A stretch of 64,000 nucleotides of DNA. Source: Aricia agestis. Its lineage: Eukaryota; Arthropoda; Insecta; Lepidoptera; Lycaenidae. Below, piece by piece: positions 21,901 through 28,085 of this stretch; position 1 is the first letter of the stretch; every line of letters begins with the position of its first letter. The position numbers and the translations under genes are program-made. Under the pieces are notes generated by a model, which searched no databases, had not been told where the DNA came from, and saw only the letters and a list, made by a program, of their open reading frames with translations. The DNA lies in NCBI RefSeq assembly GCF_905147365.1, contig NC_056412.1:19487576-19551575 (forward strand), written 5' to 3'.

Positions 21901-24513
21901 AAGTGTGTAGTGTAAATACGAGGGACATAGCAACTTCCCCTATATTTACGAGATGTCATTTTTCTTCAAAGTCATCCTAATTTTTGTATCTTTTCGGCTC
22001 GGGAGTATGTACGGTGTCATAAATCACACCGTAGCATTTTTCACTTAACAATGCATTTTACAGTCAGTACGCGTTCATAATCAGTAAGCACCGCGCGTGC
22101 TCCCCAGCACCTTTATAATATCAATCTTATGTGGGACAATAAATAAAAATCATATACTCGGGAACACATTTGGTATCATTAGCAAAACCCCCACAAGTAG
22201 TAAAAAAAAAAAGAGTAAAAGTATGAATAAAATTTGTATCGAATAAGTAGATCAGCTATATTGATTGTGTCATAATCGGTTTTGGAATTATAAACGTAAA
22301 CCGTTGTTAGTTTCAATTCATGAATCATTTGGTACCCTTCCTATTCACATTAGTAATAAATTGGAAATATTTTCTTTAAGCACGTGGGTTACAAACATTG
22401 ACTTATCTCAGATTATTAGTACTAGCTGTTTGACCGAGCTTTGCTCGGTATTCGATAAAACACGAATAAAATGACACATATATATATACGATTTTCATAC
22501 TTTTCATGAAATTTAGTATATAAGAATTGCTCGTTTAAATATATAAGATGTTCCAACTTTTACTTCTATTCCTCCTAGTCCGTACAGTTAGATTGTTTAA
22601 CTCGCTTTCCTATACAGTCCTTGATGGTTCCACCATCAATGTCTTCAAGAAACGCTTAAGAGCATTATCTTCAAGACTCTCAATCCATTTAAATACCGTT
22701 ATTAAATATATTTATAAAAGCTAGATTAGCATCTAGCTTTTTTTCGCCCCCGAAACCCCCTATACATGGCGGGACAATTCATTCTACCTCGTCCGCGTGG
22801 ACTTCAGTTTATAGCGCGCGATGTCAACAAAATTGGTGACAAAACCTTTATAAAAAGACCCTGGTACCCCTTAAATCAAAACACCCAAAAACAGCTGTGC
22901 ATCGTGCACATAACTTATTTCATTTTTTTTAACTTTATTTATGCCAAATTTTAAAGTATAATTAGCCCATCAATTACACAACTTTACCCACAAACTATTT
23001 ATCATTGATAGGTTTAAGGTTACGTCAGTGCATAGATAAAGTTATGAGGAAATAACAACCGAAAAAATTGAAAACTCGATATAAGATGATACCACCTCTT
23101 ATAAAAAGACATTTGAGTAAGCGTCAACGCGATGTAGGAGACGGCACGACGCCATCTATTATGAATATTCGGAACTAACTTCATTTTAACAAATTTATGC
23201 ATTTTCACCCCCTCTACCCTATTTTCCAGCTAAAAAGTACTAGCCTATGTCCTTTCTCAGGCTTTAGACTATCTGTGTACAAAATTTAATTACAATCGGT
23301 TCGGTAGTTTAGTCGTGAAAGCGAGACAGACAGACAGAGATACTTTCGTATTTATAATATTACGAGTAATTATAGTATATAGAATAGTACAGATTGTATT
23401 AATTATTATGGTTACTTTATACATATGTATTATGCACAGAAATAAATCAAGATAGAATGGCGACGCGCGTGCGTTGCTAAGGAATCGATCGTGTCAATTT
23501 TTGCTTTGCATTTAGTTAGAACAAATAACTTACCCGTGGAAAGAAATACCTCCTTTTGACCGATTCATTTTCGTACGTTACTGTTTTTACAATTAGAAAC
23601 TGCACAATGAGGCATTTTTGCACAACCGCTCCGGTGTAATCAAGTTGAGACGTGCGCGCTGACTAAATAAACGTTTAACAAATCTTGCTCACTTGTGCAA
23701 GATTGAAACACGCGTACTCCACCCGCTTAGCCGTTCTATCTTGATTTATTTCTGTATTATTTCTTGTATTATGTATGTTTGGTTTATTTAATGTATTTAG
23801 ATTTAAAGTTTAATTTTGTAACTGCACACGCTCTATCTGATGTCTTATATCACATCTCTTTTCGTAGGGCTGATGTAAGAGATTTATTTTGAAATAACCA
23901 GTTCCTTTGTGTCGTCTTTGTATGTCAAATTTTATGTAAATAGTCTCTTGTGTGCAATAAATGTTAAATAAATAAAACAAAAAATAAATTCTCGCAATAA
24001 ATATATTTCATCTCATTTCTGTGTCCGCACTCCGCAGTGTCTTCGTGCCTGCTGCACGAGGACCGCTCGCCGCCGCCGGACGTCGCGCTCGACGAGTCGG
24101 CGCTGCGCGCGCGCTCGCTGCGGGACACCGACGCCCACAGCCTCATCACGATGTTAGGTGAGCTCGCCGACCTTACAAATAAACTTCTGATCTGTGGACG
24201 TAATGGATTGCAGCTTCAAAAGTAGATCCACAGTGTTCTCGACGATATACTCGCTCGATACTCGCCGCAGTCGGGTGTCAAATAATAATTATGTAATTTC
24301 CGCTAAGTAACTCGCGTTAATTTCACGTCCAGCCCCTACATTCGAAGTGACATTTCAGAGGAGCGGCACTCGCTGCTGGGTGGGTCGTCGCGCTGCAGCT
24401 CGCTGTCGGCGCACCTGTGCGAGATCGAGGAGTCGGACGCGGACGACGCGGACGAGTGCGGGGACGCCCCGCCCCCCGCGCCTCCCGTGCCTGCCACGCA
24501 CACGGAGGTGTGA
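1742..24513 (+). CDS. kug: Fat-like protocadherin, C-terminal part (six exons)
   Basis: Join 1742..4213, 8157..8745, 12100..12564, 12643..12891, 24038..24157, 24359..24513; 4050 bases, 1349 residues, stop TGA at 24511. The gene enters from the left edge; family members exceed 4000 residues. All junctions have GT-AG ends and compatible phases (0,1,1,1,1). Domain order is cadherin repeats, EGF, a single laminin-G, EGF repeats, one membrane helix, and a cytoplasmic tail with a YHWDCSDW motif recalling the YHWDTSDW motif of vertebrate FAT1. One laminin-G domain and the post-cadherin segment REVTDADFV fit the FAT1-3/kugelei branch better than Fat/FAT4, which has two. Family role (known): giant cell-surface cadherin acting in planar organisation of epithelia and tubular organs. 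Exons are extremely GC-rich at third positions, unlike the AT-rich introns. Orthology is inferred without an alignment. Confidence 0.8.
4280..5165 (+). pseudogene. LINE endonuclease fragment interrupted by a SINE
   Basis: Two pieces read as one endonuclease-type protein. The piece at about 4290-4450 contains ILGDFNMPNIVW, the GDFN metal-binding motif of LINE apurinic-like endonucleases. The piece from about 4836 to 5165 continues with similar non-LTR sequence ending in GSYPPWYKRPLI. Between them sits a SINE (4503-4833), so the LINE is older than the SINE. There is no RT part here. It lies inside the first visible kug intron and is not expected to function. Clade (Jockey-like or related) is uncertain. 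Confidence 0.6.
4503..4833 (+). mobile_element. Lepidopteran SINE (Metulj-like), copy 1
   Basis: The unit runs from a cgtgggagagccatgcttcg start through a CCCTTCC/CCCTACC-rich middle to the 3' segment 'atcaggtgacccgtttgctc' and an A-tract (4822-4833). This terminal segment is familiar from abundant SINEs of butterflies and moths. A second copy lies at 6375-6697 in the same orientation. Insertion here splits an older LINE fragment. Confidence 0.7.
5482..5743. mobile_element. MITE with very long inverted repeats, TA target
   Basis: The 262-base element is almost entirely palindromic. Its left arm (about 5482-5560) is repeated in inverse orientation at about 5665-5743, leaving a central spacer of roughly 100 bases that itself has pairing segments (acttttgtatggg and its complement). 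TA dinucleotides flank both ends (5480-5481, 5744-5745), the target duplication of Tc1/mariner-type elements. No coding capacity. Confidence 0.8.
5744..6374. repeat. Repeat-rich intron segment
   Basis: Contains tandem copies of an 'atgatcaccaaatatagtaa' motif (about 5750-5800), inverted counterparts of which (ttggtgatcatttac) recur at 6707-6900. A hairpin of tctgtctgtctatctgtac and its complement occurs near 6040-6080, followed by text typical of the 3' ends of decayed arthropod LINEs. Likely layered transposon debris; no gene seen. Confidence 0.5.
6375..6697 (+). mobile_element. Lepidopteran SINE (Metulj-like), copy 2
   Basis: Closely similar to the copy at 4503-4833, including the pyrimidine-rich middle and the A-tract at 6690-6697. 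Some bases near the 3' end are missing relative to copy 1. It lies in the same kug intron. Confidence 0.7.
6698..7760. repeat. Intron repeats with TGTC microsatellite
   Basis: A block at 6707-6910 carries repeated ttggtgatcatttac motifs. A (TCTG)n/(TGTC)n run occupies about 6955-6990 within LINE-like debris. From about 7450 to 7755 there is a diverged copy of the repeat found at the start of the window. No exon-like sequence is visible. Confidence 0.5.
7761..7869. mobile_element. Short palindromic MITE-like element
   Basis: A 109-base segment begins ttttacagagatcttatata and ends with the reverse complement of that sequence. Its middle is A/T-only and also partly palindromic. This is typical of a small foldback element. 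No target duplication is obvious. Confidence 0.6.
8157..8745 (+). other. kug: kug exon b: end of laminin-G and EGF repeats
   Basis: Begins after the acceptor tttgcag with ITYGFYGCLSDIKIGG, the characteristic closing strand and cysteine of a laminin-G domain, confirming the phase-0 join to 4213. Four EGF-like repeats follow (PCLNGGTC, PCLHGGYC, ACLNGGAC, PCLNGATC). The DVDEC sequence before the fourth suggests a calcium-binding EGF. The donor is GACCG|GTACG, phase 1. GC content is very high. The last EGF is completed by the next exon. Confidence 0.85.
9116..9916. repeat. Dispersed repeat with a nested LINE tail
   Basis: The unit starts with 'ccgccaagtgcgagtcagac' and ends with gggtacggaacgctaa, a pair of ends common to an abundant lepidopteran repeat. 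Inside it, from about 9222 (ctagctgttgcccgcgactt) to about 9590, sits another repeat with LINE-tail features, including an acagacagac run. Interpretation is from remembered repeat ends, not from alignment. Confidence 0.5.
9956..10291. mobile_element. MITE with gggtgggttgcacca termini, TTA target
   Basis: The 336-base element has terminal inverted repeats gggtgggttgcacca and tggtgccacccaccc, one mismatch apart. TTA lies on both sides (9953-9955, 10292-10294), matching the 3-base target duplication of PIF/Harbinger-type elements. The interior contains degenerate repeats of 'gttatagttaaagtta'. No coding capacity. Confidence 0.75.
12100..12564 (+). other. kug: kug exon c: membrane helix and cytoplasmic start
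   Basis: Starts after the acceptor ggtggtag and completes the last EGF (MNCGNPLYSD). A hydrophobic segment rich in Leu/Ala (about 12210-12270) is the single transmembrane helix, immediately followed by Arg-rich RRARRPPP as a stop-transfer signal. Cytoplasmic residues include SAIEKRPPRAKLSNLE and NNIDTLRSYGSAGDE. The donor is AACG|GTGGGT, phase 1. Confidence 0.85.
12565..12642 (+). other. kug: Stopless in-frame 78-base kug intron
   Basis: GT-AG bounded (gtgggt ... tcccgtag) and phase 1. Its length is a multiple of three and it contains no stop in the kug frame, so retention would add 26 residues without breaking the protein. Removal joins NKIYN to DLKACN. Other introns of the gene are kilobases long except the 201-base last one. 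Confidence 0.75.
12643..12891 (+). other. kug: kug exon d: conserved cytoplasmic motif
   Basis: Encodes LKACNTRRG, then GGYHWDCSDW and LPGISEVAGSE, matching the pattern of the FAT-family cytoplasmic tail (YHWD-SDW followed by LP-I-E). A Ser/Pro-rich stretch and DDLDALRFTD follow. The donor is GACG|GTGAGT, phase 1. The next exon is 11.1 kb downstream. Confidence 0.85.
12892..14425. repeat. Proximal part of the 11.1-kb kug intron
   Basis: Contains a LINE-tail-like fragment at about 12913-13030 (cgacccgccccggcttcgca), a tandemly repeated segment at about 13120-13320 in which cccacaacactactcc and ctaacggagtttt both recur, and a TAA microsatellite at 13375-13398. No open frame with gene-like features was found. 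The BEL element's target duplication AGTAG is at 14421-14425. Confidence 0.5.
14426..14613 (+). repeat. BEL element 5' LTR
   Basis: 188 bases, TGTACGG...CCCACA. An AATAAA polyadenylation signal lies inside (acaataaataaa). Immediately downstream, tggtccttcgagc is the likely tRNA primer-binding region, one short spacer away from the LTR. Confidence 0.9.
14614..15072 (+). other. BEL 5' leader rich in agca/gcag motifs
   Basis: Untranslated leader between the LTR and gag. It is strikingly repetitive in agca, gcag and acag motifs, with small upstream frames, the longest being 14845-15063. I regard these as leader, since gag has its own well-placed ATG at 15073. Confidence 0.6.
15073..16995 (+). 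CDS. gag: BEL/Pao gag with start of protease (frame broken at end)
   Basis: A 640-residue frame. Residues 1-230 are charged and helical with no clear family. About 235-400 match the BEL gag region (segment YHQWMSFKDLFSEAIHN, the DUF1759-type domain). Residues about 470-535 hold two or three Cys/His knuckles (CGLCKGEHGLFNC, CVNCLNEHDTKEC, CRLCAGFH), which would bind RNA. Residues about 584-605 hold the aspartic protease active site ALIDSGSQISVI. After about residue 605 (near 16890) the frame leaves the family pattern and stops. The next ORF in another frame carries the expected continuation, so an indel around 16885-16915 separates protease from RT. BEL elements usually encode gag-pol in one frame. 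Confidence 0.85.
   Translation: MEDIYENQEQLVGAIEQLLASFKKTGRDRRTVDYVKRKLQTLDEYWEEFKQNRQQLAGYVDENSEPMKSLNERATRNYEITKSTLQQYLSQVTSPAVAQPEGKVLEVPSHGASPLPIPGPSTAASAERVSRTISQGVDSKTAEMLRKQMTNFKAFSRTVSNIDLEALTEKWQFEDTLQQLQMRWAAIDAQHWELDNELNGSNLEYEKQFTAHEKKFNFIKESINKKMWSTSYREKSTPKLDIPTFGGNYHQWMSFKDLFSEAIHNNSSLSQAQKMQFLRSKLTGEAERLIQHLQITSANYNISWEILNQRYNNKRLIFTSHVNILLGLPTIQYQSAAQLKKLHDTTKECLNALKNLGVDISSWDPLLVHLLGQKLDSESYTEYLESVKNPRELPILEEFVNFLEAKFTVLESSRRKQEQGAFKQPASSNQQQNFSHKRRLPPSNFKSSNNNFYFNHKSNFKALHATKVICGLCKGEHGLFNCSRFQEMPCDQKLKTVTRLRYCVNCLNEHDTKECFSSKRCRLCAGFHNSLLHDACTKPKPSTSSNHVATAHHVSQPNTCEVLLATAMVGVKAANGDQHHLRALIDSGSQISVITERAAQILGLKRRARALSSASVSMKAAAKECLLYNANHCIIILHLA
16944..21980 (+). CDS. pol-env: BEL/Pao pol fused in frame to F-type envelope region
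   Basis: 1678 residues. Protease remainder at 1-70 (LLLGADVYSK); RT about 210-480, with catalytic VDD in FFVDDFCGG near 358-365; RNase H about 530-660 (GFSDAS, WTDSTAVLGW); integrase about 700-960; a C-terminal DNA-binding-type domain to about 1040. The integrase has the second Asp (SDNGTNF, about 808) and the Glu (about 858), but neither the HHCC finger nor the first Asp is visible, consistent with an in-frame deletion around 19300-19330. From about 1055 there is a signal-like hydrophobic stretch, a RARKRR furin-type site near 1170-1175, a Gly/Ala-rich fusion-peptide-like segment, coiled-coil-forming sequence and a C-terminal membrane anchor near 1600-1622. This layout is that of baculovirus F-type envelope proteins. 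Normal expression of the envelope part (splicing or processing) is unknown. Confidence 0.85.
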   Translation: MLTIQCKSLHNNFTFSIDVIIMSNLIKNLPNVNLPKPSWSYIENINLADPEYYIKRPVDLLLGADVYSKILLNGILRGPTSEEPIAQQTYLGWILCGSVKSYQCNVMVHNNYDDLQRFWECEDISLEKEMTSEDEFCLQYFSKTTKRLEDGRFEVRLPIIEELKHKLGSSKTTALAQYQSLERRLDRNIALANDYKRFMQEYMDLSHMERSASERKMEFYLPHHGVIRDSSTTTKLRVVFNASAKSSSGYSLNDIMYKGPNLQQDLQQIILKWRQFKFAYTADIEKMYRQIWVSPEDQAYQRIFWRESKDQPVQAYQLKTVTYGEKAASFLAINCLKQLAAEEKKKYPEAAKEVEESFFVDDFCGGHHTLQQSKQLQADLIELLKSGGFNLRKWRSNEKQLLADLDTEQCDKQMYEFKHMESTKTLGLSWDPQGDVFTFQCKIELSEAEPTKRSLLSEISRLYDPLGWLTPLSTTLKLLFQNVWLSKIEWDDNLPQDIKTKWLDLRQELQNIDTFRIQRWIGTSENDKIEFHGFSDASTKAFSAVIYCKIIKNGESSVSLVAAKARLAPSSKVQTIPRLELMGAELLSKLMSKVQKCLHQYKAEVYGWTDSTAVLGWIQGDPLRWKTFISNRVRAITQVMPKSCWHYVKTDENPSDPASRGLNVTQLKEDKLWWNGPSWLPSFTVKEQTLYETTLELKNQYKQSNTIIHTDHQALNIIEQLLNKHSNITRVTHVLAWILRITKHKQRREGFLTLRELQYAKMLIVRNVQLEHFSEEIKLLLNKRPLPSKSKILRMAARRGTPRHIFSDNGTNFVGANRLMQEQFQSIFDDNTFSEIASMNITWHFNVAKWCHASGLWERNIRSLKHHLKRVVGEQKLTYEEYATLLAKIEAILNSRPLCALTEDPEDLDYLTPAHFLVGRADLTIIETEQDARTRWHLISKIYFDLWKRWRIEYMTQLSVRSKWLRARNNLQVGDLVTIQDENMPPGKWLMGRVLEQHPGEDGLVRAVTLKTKNGIIKRPVVKLSLLPLSNAASSDREEEPEEQKEEQKQRKPVAQSSFMSMAIAFILFMSIATTSYAATNLPSNMSLYFDYTGSAKVIRDKWTLIAYYNMSPYWEGFTAAEKFINYTGIICSYIPDYDYCSTITLQLQHEFEELDHYNRLLLNQRFKARARKRRALINGVGYAANYLFGVLDERFAEQYRNDIELIRQNEHHLSNLIQNQTSVVEAQYNLLKRTEQSIQLQHKSINNHLEDLYNFTNSLKSEHIQISDVQHFLLSSFTAMNLFQNLKRIQDTILDTITDISHGKFNMHLLTPEQIKSELQFIGSQLTKSITLPIDNIQSDLRNVYSLLRIKARMLKDYFIFEISFPLTNREAYNVYKIISIPKQIAGNAITVLPVDDYVAINLGKDSYFTLSTFELQLCFNNEETYLCHLSKPIHYLPPDERFCKIDVRTKQCLVSKSVCRDQWIQLKDESQYFYFCCITYQIRIICSDRVSTDQLNGAGILSIEPNCIIKGRDFTMYSQTNSRNEIYSNLGVIAPKFHNINHMINQSHLQYSDIVDNSEIEINNSISDLGKQVEELKVATKDLKTSDNQISGHDVHQYSISYSLLAVVVVAAAFILWKKYRKRFSSVSPQAEPSVVFSARKQSTADRQPSEVCSVNTRDIATSPIFTRCHFSSKSS
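22008..22195 (+). repeat. BEL element 3' LTR
   Basis: Same 188 bases as the 5' LTR; I found no difference reading both. Preceded by a purine-containing cggctcgggagta segment as a possible polypurine tract, and followed by the target duplication AGTAG. Confidence 0.9.
22201..24037. repeat. Distal part of the 11.1-kb kug intron
   Basis: Holds RTE-like LINE debris from about 22422 (ctagctgtttgaccgagctt) to about 23370, ending in an acagacagacagagatactt motif common to such tails. A MITE is at 23436-23755. A sequence with AATAAA signals before the acceptor at 24037 may be a LINE 3' UTR. No convincing gene. Confidence 0.5.
23436..23755. mobile_element. MITE with 22-base inverted termini
   Basis: The ends acagaaataaatcaagatag and ctatcttgatttatttctgt are perfect reverse complements over 22 bases (23436-23457, 23734-23755). 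The 320-base interior has no long reading frame. The target duplication is unclear. Confidence 0.65.
24038..24157 (+). other. kug: kug exon e: cytoplasmic tail
   Basis: A 120-base exon after the acceptor ccgcag, encoding SSCLLHEDRSPPP and RARSLRDTDAHSLITML. Donor TTAG|GTGAGC, phase 1. GC-rich like the other kug exons and flanked by AT-rich sequence. Confidence 0.8.
24359..24513 (+). other. kug: kug last exon with stop
   Basis: Starts after the acceptor catttcag. This is the only nearby acceptor giving phase 1 and the acidic C-terminus EERHSLLGG ... LCEIEESDADDADE, ending at TGA 24511-24513. An upstream acceptor at about 24332 (gtccag) would shift the frame, so I rejected it. Confidence 0.8.
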
Positions 24514-25115
24514 CAGCGGCGCGCGGCCGCAGCGCCGCAGCCCCGCTCGCGCGCCTAGCACGCGCCCCGCACCCCCCGCCGCATGGTTATATACGAGACT
24601 ATATTTTGATGTGATATCCGACTCCCCCCGAGAGTGCGGCTGCGGTTGGACTGCGGAGCCGGAGTCGCGAAAGATGCCGAGCGATGTTCGTCTGTACCAT
24701 ATAGGCTAAGTCGGGACGTCGCCGGCCGTCGGCGCCGACGGGGGCGCATCGGGACCTGTATATATAGTTTTACGCGAGGCCGACGTGTATGTATGTATAT
24801 AAGTTGGAGTCGCGTCGAATCGACGCGGCGAGTGACTACCATGGTGCTCCGAAGATAGTTTCATATCATAACTTAAAAGTATATGCATTTACGACTCTCT
24901 CTCCTGTAGGCTAGTTACGTGTAAGTATTCTATTTTTATATGTGTACGGCCGCGCGCCTCGTGCCGTACTGACTGACCGGTGCGCCGTTCGGCGCCTTAC
25001 CGTTTCGTTACTAAAGTCGTTTGTGTCTCCCGTATGATTGATGATAATAATTTATTTGACTATTGTTGTGTTGTATGTTTTAAAACGACTAATAAAGCGA
25101 ACAGAGTACAATCGA
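24514..25115 (+). terminator. kug: kug 3' UTR and polyadenylation signal
   Basis: Sequence after the stop stays GC-rich for about 350 bases, then becomes AT-rich. AATAAA at 25091-25096, followed by a GT/T-rich stretch, is the likely polyadenylation signal. The mRNA end should fall near 25110-25120. Confidence 0.65.
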
Positions 25116-25140
25116 AATGTTATTTTATTTCCTCCTAAGG

Positions 25141-25271
25141 GTTGATTCAGACCGCAACGCGACGCGTAGATGGATTTCTAAATTTATATGGATTTGACAG
25201 ATTCGCAAGACGTCTCACGCAATTGAATGCCGCGCCTCAACGCCTTGTCGCGTTGCGGTCTGAATTGAACC
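25141..25271. mobile_element. MITE with attcagaccgcaacgcgac termini
   Basis: A 130-base element whose ends (attcagaccgcaacgcgac and gtcgcgttgcggtctgaatt) are inverted complements of about 20 bases. It sits just after the kug polyadenylation signal. Non-coding. Confidence 0.7.
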
Positions 25272-25710
25272 TAAGTATTTCGTAGCGACAGCGGCTCCCA
25301 GTTATTGACACTCAAACTTATTATGCTTTTGCACTACAGGAGAAGTAGACTGGTCTTTCACTCTAACACTACACTTAACACTCGATTGCCCAATGTCAAC
25401 TACACTCACGCACTGGTCACTAACACTACACACAAACGCTGCGTTCGCCAGAAACGCTGCGCTCTCCCGTAGCTCAGAGCGCGGCGGGTCCGATGCGACA
25501 GGCGCAGGCACTGCACCAGCTGCTGCCGGCGCGCTGCTGGAGTCCCGGCGCGGGTGGTGGCTGCGGCGCATGCACCACCACCGCGCGACGTACGCGGCTG
25601 CCCCAGCTTTTGACCTATTTCACGAATTTCCAGAAACGCTTAAACACGTATCCATTAATTTCTAATCTGAATTTCACTCAAACTGTCAACCCCTACTTCA
25701 CCGCATTCGG

Positions 25711-25773
<63 letters not shown>

Positions 25774-25961
25774 AAAAATATACTAATATACCAGAACAAA
25801 AAAATCAAAATTTTTGTTTTGTTATATTACGTTTCACTCCAATTTGGTCCCATTTTCACAAAAGTGGTGATCTGATGATGGGATCCATGAGTAATCGAGG
25901 GAACTCCTCAAAATTTATATGAAAACATATTATGGTGATTTTGGTTTTATGAGAAGCATCC
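25272..25961. other. Intergenic sequence with TA microsatellite
   Basis: No gene recognised. A pure (TA)n run occupies about 25712-25769. The GC-rich 25470-25600 stretch has open frames on both strands, but no family pattern. Confidence 0.5.
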
Positions 25962-28085
25962 TTTTTTTGATGCGCAGGGGAAACCCATCATGGGTTCCCC
26001 GGGTCGGGTATGTGCCTCAGTTAAGCTGAAGCACCCCGGGGGTATGTGAGACTCCTACTCACTAAAACCACCTGTGCTTCGCCTCCAGCCGTATTAAGGA
26101 GGGATATCCCGGATCTACCAAACACAGGACTCCCTCCACGACCGGCCGGTCTACCCCAAAAAAGGGACCGGACTTTCACCAAAAATGAGGGAACGCTTAG
26201 GCAAACTAAAGCGTTCCCCTCGGCGCCGGGACTACCTAAGCCGGGTAGGTACCCATCCTGTCCCGGAGCCCCGTGGGACGAAAGCTATTGGAGGTTCGCA
26301 TAGCGACGCCTCCGCACTCTCGTCCTATGCCGGCGGAGCGGCAGAGAGGTGGGATCGTCCTCTCTGTCCCGCTCCGCGGCCTCTTTCTGCGACATCACAA
26401 TTTTGCAGAAAGAGACCGCCGCCTGCCAGGCCTCATCGCTCTCGAGCATGCAGCGCACCATGCTCGGTAGCGTGAGGTCCCCGCCTAGCACTGCCACGAG
26501 ATCGTGGCGCTGCACGGCCCAACGATCGCACACCTCGAGGGTATGCTGGGCCGTGTCCTCCGCAGCGCCGCATTCATGGCAGGCTGGCGTTGGCTCTCTC
26601 CTGGCGACCTTACACAGGTACTTACCGAAGCATCCGTGGCCGGTGAGCACCTGTGTAAGGCGGAAGGTGAGGGGTTTCTTCTTGCGGCGCAAGAACTGGA
26701 CGCAGTGCCTCGGCGGTACGTTGACCGTACCGGGTCTGCGCCAGATCCTCACCCCACCTTCGTAGCAACCACTCTTGCCCCAGCTTTCGCACCCGCGAGA
26801 GCTCCTCCCAATTCGGTGACTCACCAAAAAGTGACCTCCTCTGTGAAACAAAGAGGCGCACCTCGGCGGGCACCATAGCCACGAGTTCCCACGGGAGATC
26901 TCCAGCCAGAGCAGTGGCTGCCACCCAGGAGACCGTACGGTACCCCCTGATAACCCTCACCGATATGACCCGCTGCGCTCTTCGCAGCTGAGGGAGTCCG
27001 CCCAAATTGGACCACCGTACAAGGCTATACTCCGGCAGACCCCGGAGTACAGCCGCCTGCAGGCTCCACTGGGCCCCCCTATGTTTGGCAGTAGCCGGCC
27101 CAGCGCTGACGCCGCCCTCACGACCTTCGGTCCCAGTTGTTGGAAGTGTGGGCCGAAGGTCCACCTCCCGTCCAGGATGAGTCCAAGACATTTGAGTGTC
27201 GGACTCACCCTGACCTCCGACTCTCCGACAAGGAGACGTGCACTCTTTCCTCCCTAGCCCGTGGAAGAGCACGGCTTCGGTCTTCTCCATACGAACCCGA
27301 AGCCCAAGCTGCTCAATGCGGCTGAGAACGAGGCTTATCCCCTCTTCAGCCAGCCGCGCAGCATCCCTATACGTCTTTCCCCGGAATGTGATATACTTAT
27401 CGTCTGCATAGCAGACGAAGTCCATTCCGGGTAGGAGGTAATCCTTCCACAGGGCCCAGTCATAGCCAAGGTCCCAAAGGTTCGGACCCAGAACCGAACC
27501 TTGTGTGACACCACAATCGACCTCGACCCTTACTAAGGACCCCGACCGATCCTCGTACACTATCTCCCTGTCGGAGAGGTATGCGTTCAACTGCCTCCCA
27601 AGATACGCAGGCACCTCAAAGTAATCGAGTGCCTCCCGTATTACGCTGTGAGGGAGGCTGTTGAAGGCGTTAGCGATGTCCAAGGACACCACCACCACCA
27701 CCTCCCCTCTGCGTTCCGCCTCCAGCATCACTGACCTTAAGCGCCCTATGGCGTCGACGGTCGACCGACCGGCCCGAAACCCGAACTGATCATCTGACAG
27801 TCTGGGTCCGGGACCTCCTTCTAAATGCTGAACAAGGCGGGAGGCAATGACGCGTTCAAACGCCTTTTGCCCACCATATTCAGCAATACAATCGGCCTCA
27901 TCGCCGAGGCACTGTCCAGTGGCCTCCCGCCTTTCGGTAGCAGGACAAGGCGGTCTTCCTTCCACGCCTTCGGGAACTGACCGCACTGGAAACAGCGGTT
28001 AAACAATTCCCGAAGGATTTCTCCAAGGTGTACGAGAGCTATGGAGAAAACTATACCATGCAACCCGTCTGGACCAGTCGCTCTT
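25962..28085 (-). pseudogene. R1/SART-like LINE ORF2: RT, C-terminal finger, 3' UTR
   Basis: Read on the - strand from 28085. The start of RT is seen (ATGPDGLHGI, PKAWKEDRLVLLPK), then FGFRAGRSTVDAI, SLDIANAFN, GVTQGSVLGP and the catalytic CYADD near 27405-27420. A CCHC finger (CHECGAAEDTAQHTLEVC) and the C-terminus RRRRYANLQ follow, with stop at 26285. Coding is spread over at least three frames (27821-28063, 26622-27986, 26957-27208, 26285-26851), so it is broken. The 3' UTR ends at a T7 run (25962-25968), the poly(A) of the - strand copy. The same 3' region occurs at 45659-46785 inside telomeric repeats. Here no telomeric repeats adjoin the tail. Confidence 0.8.

Larger units (their letters stand above)
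14426..22195 (+). mobile_element. BEL/Pao LTR retrotransposon with envelope region
   Basis: A 7.77-kb element bounded by two 188-base LTRs (14426-14613, 22008-22195) that I read as identical and that begin TGT and end ACA. AGTAG flanks both sides (14421-14425, 22196-22200), the 5-base duplication usual for BEL/Pao. It contains gag-protease, pol and an envelope-like region. Identical LTRs imply recent insertion. However, protease and RT are in different frames and the integrase lacks its zinc-binding part and first catalytic Asp, so this copy looks unable to move by itself. It lies in sense orientation in the kug intron. Confidence 0.9.

Noticed and set aside
24332..24358. Alternative acceptor for the last kug exon at gtccag
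   Set aside because: It would put the exon in a frame that loses the acidic C-terminus and breaks the phase-1 pattern.
26504..26878. + strand frames across the subtelomeric LINE
   Set aside because: Antisense to a broken but recognisable RT and zinc-finger sequence on the - strand.
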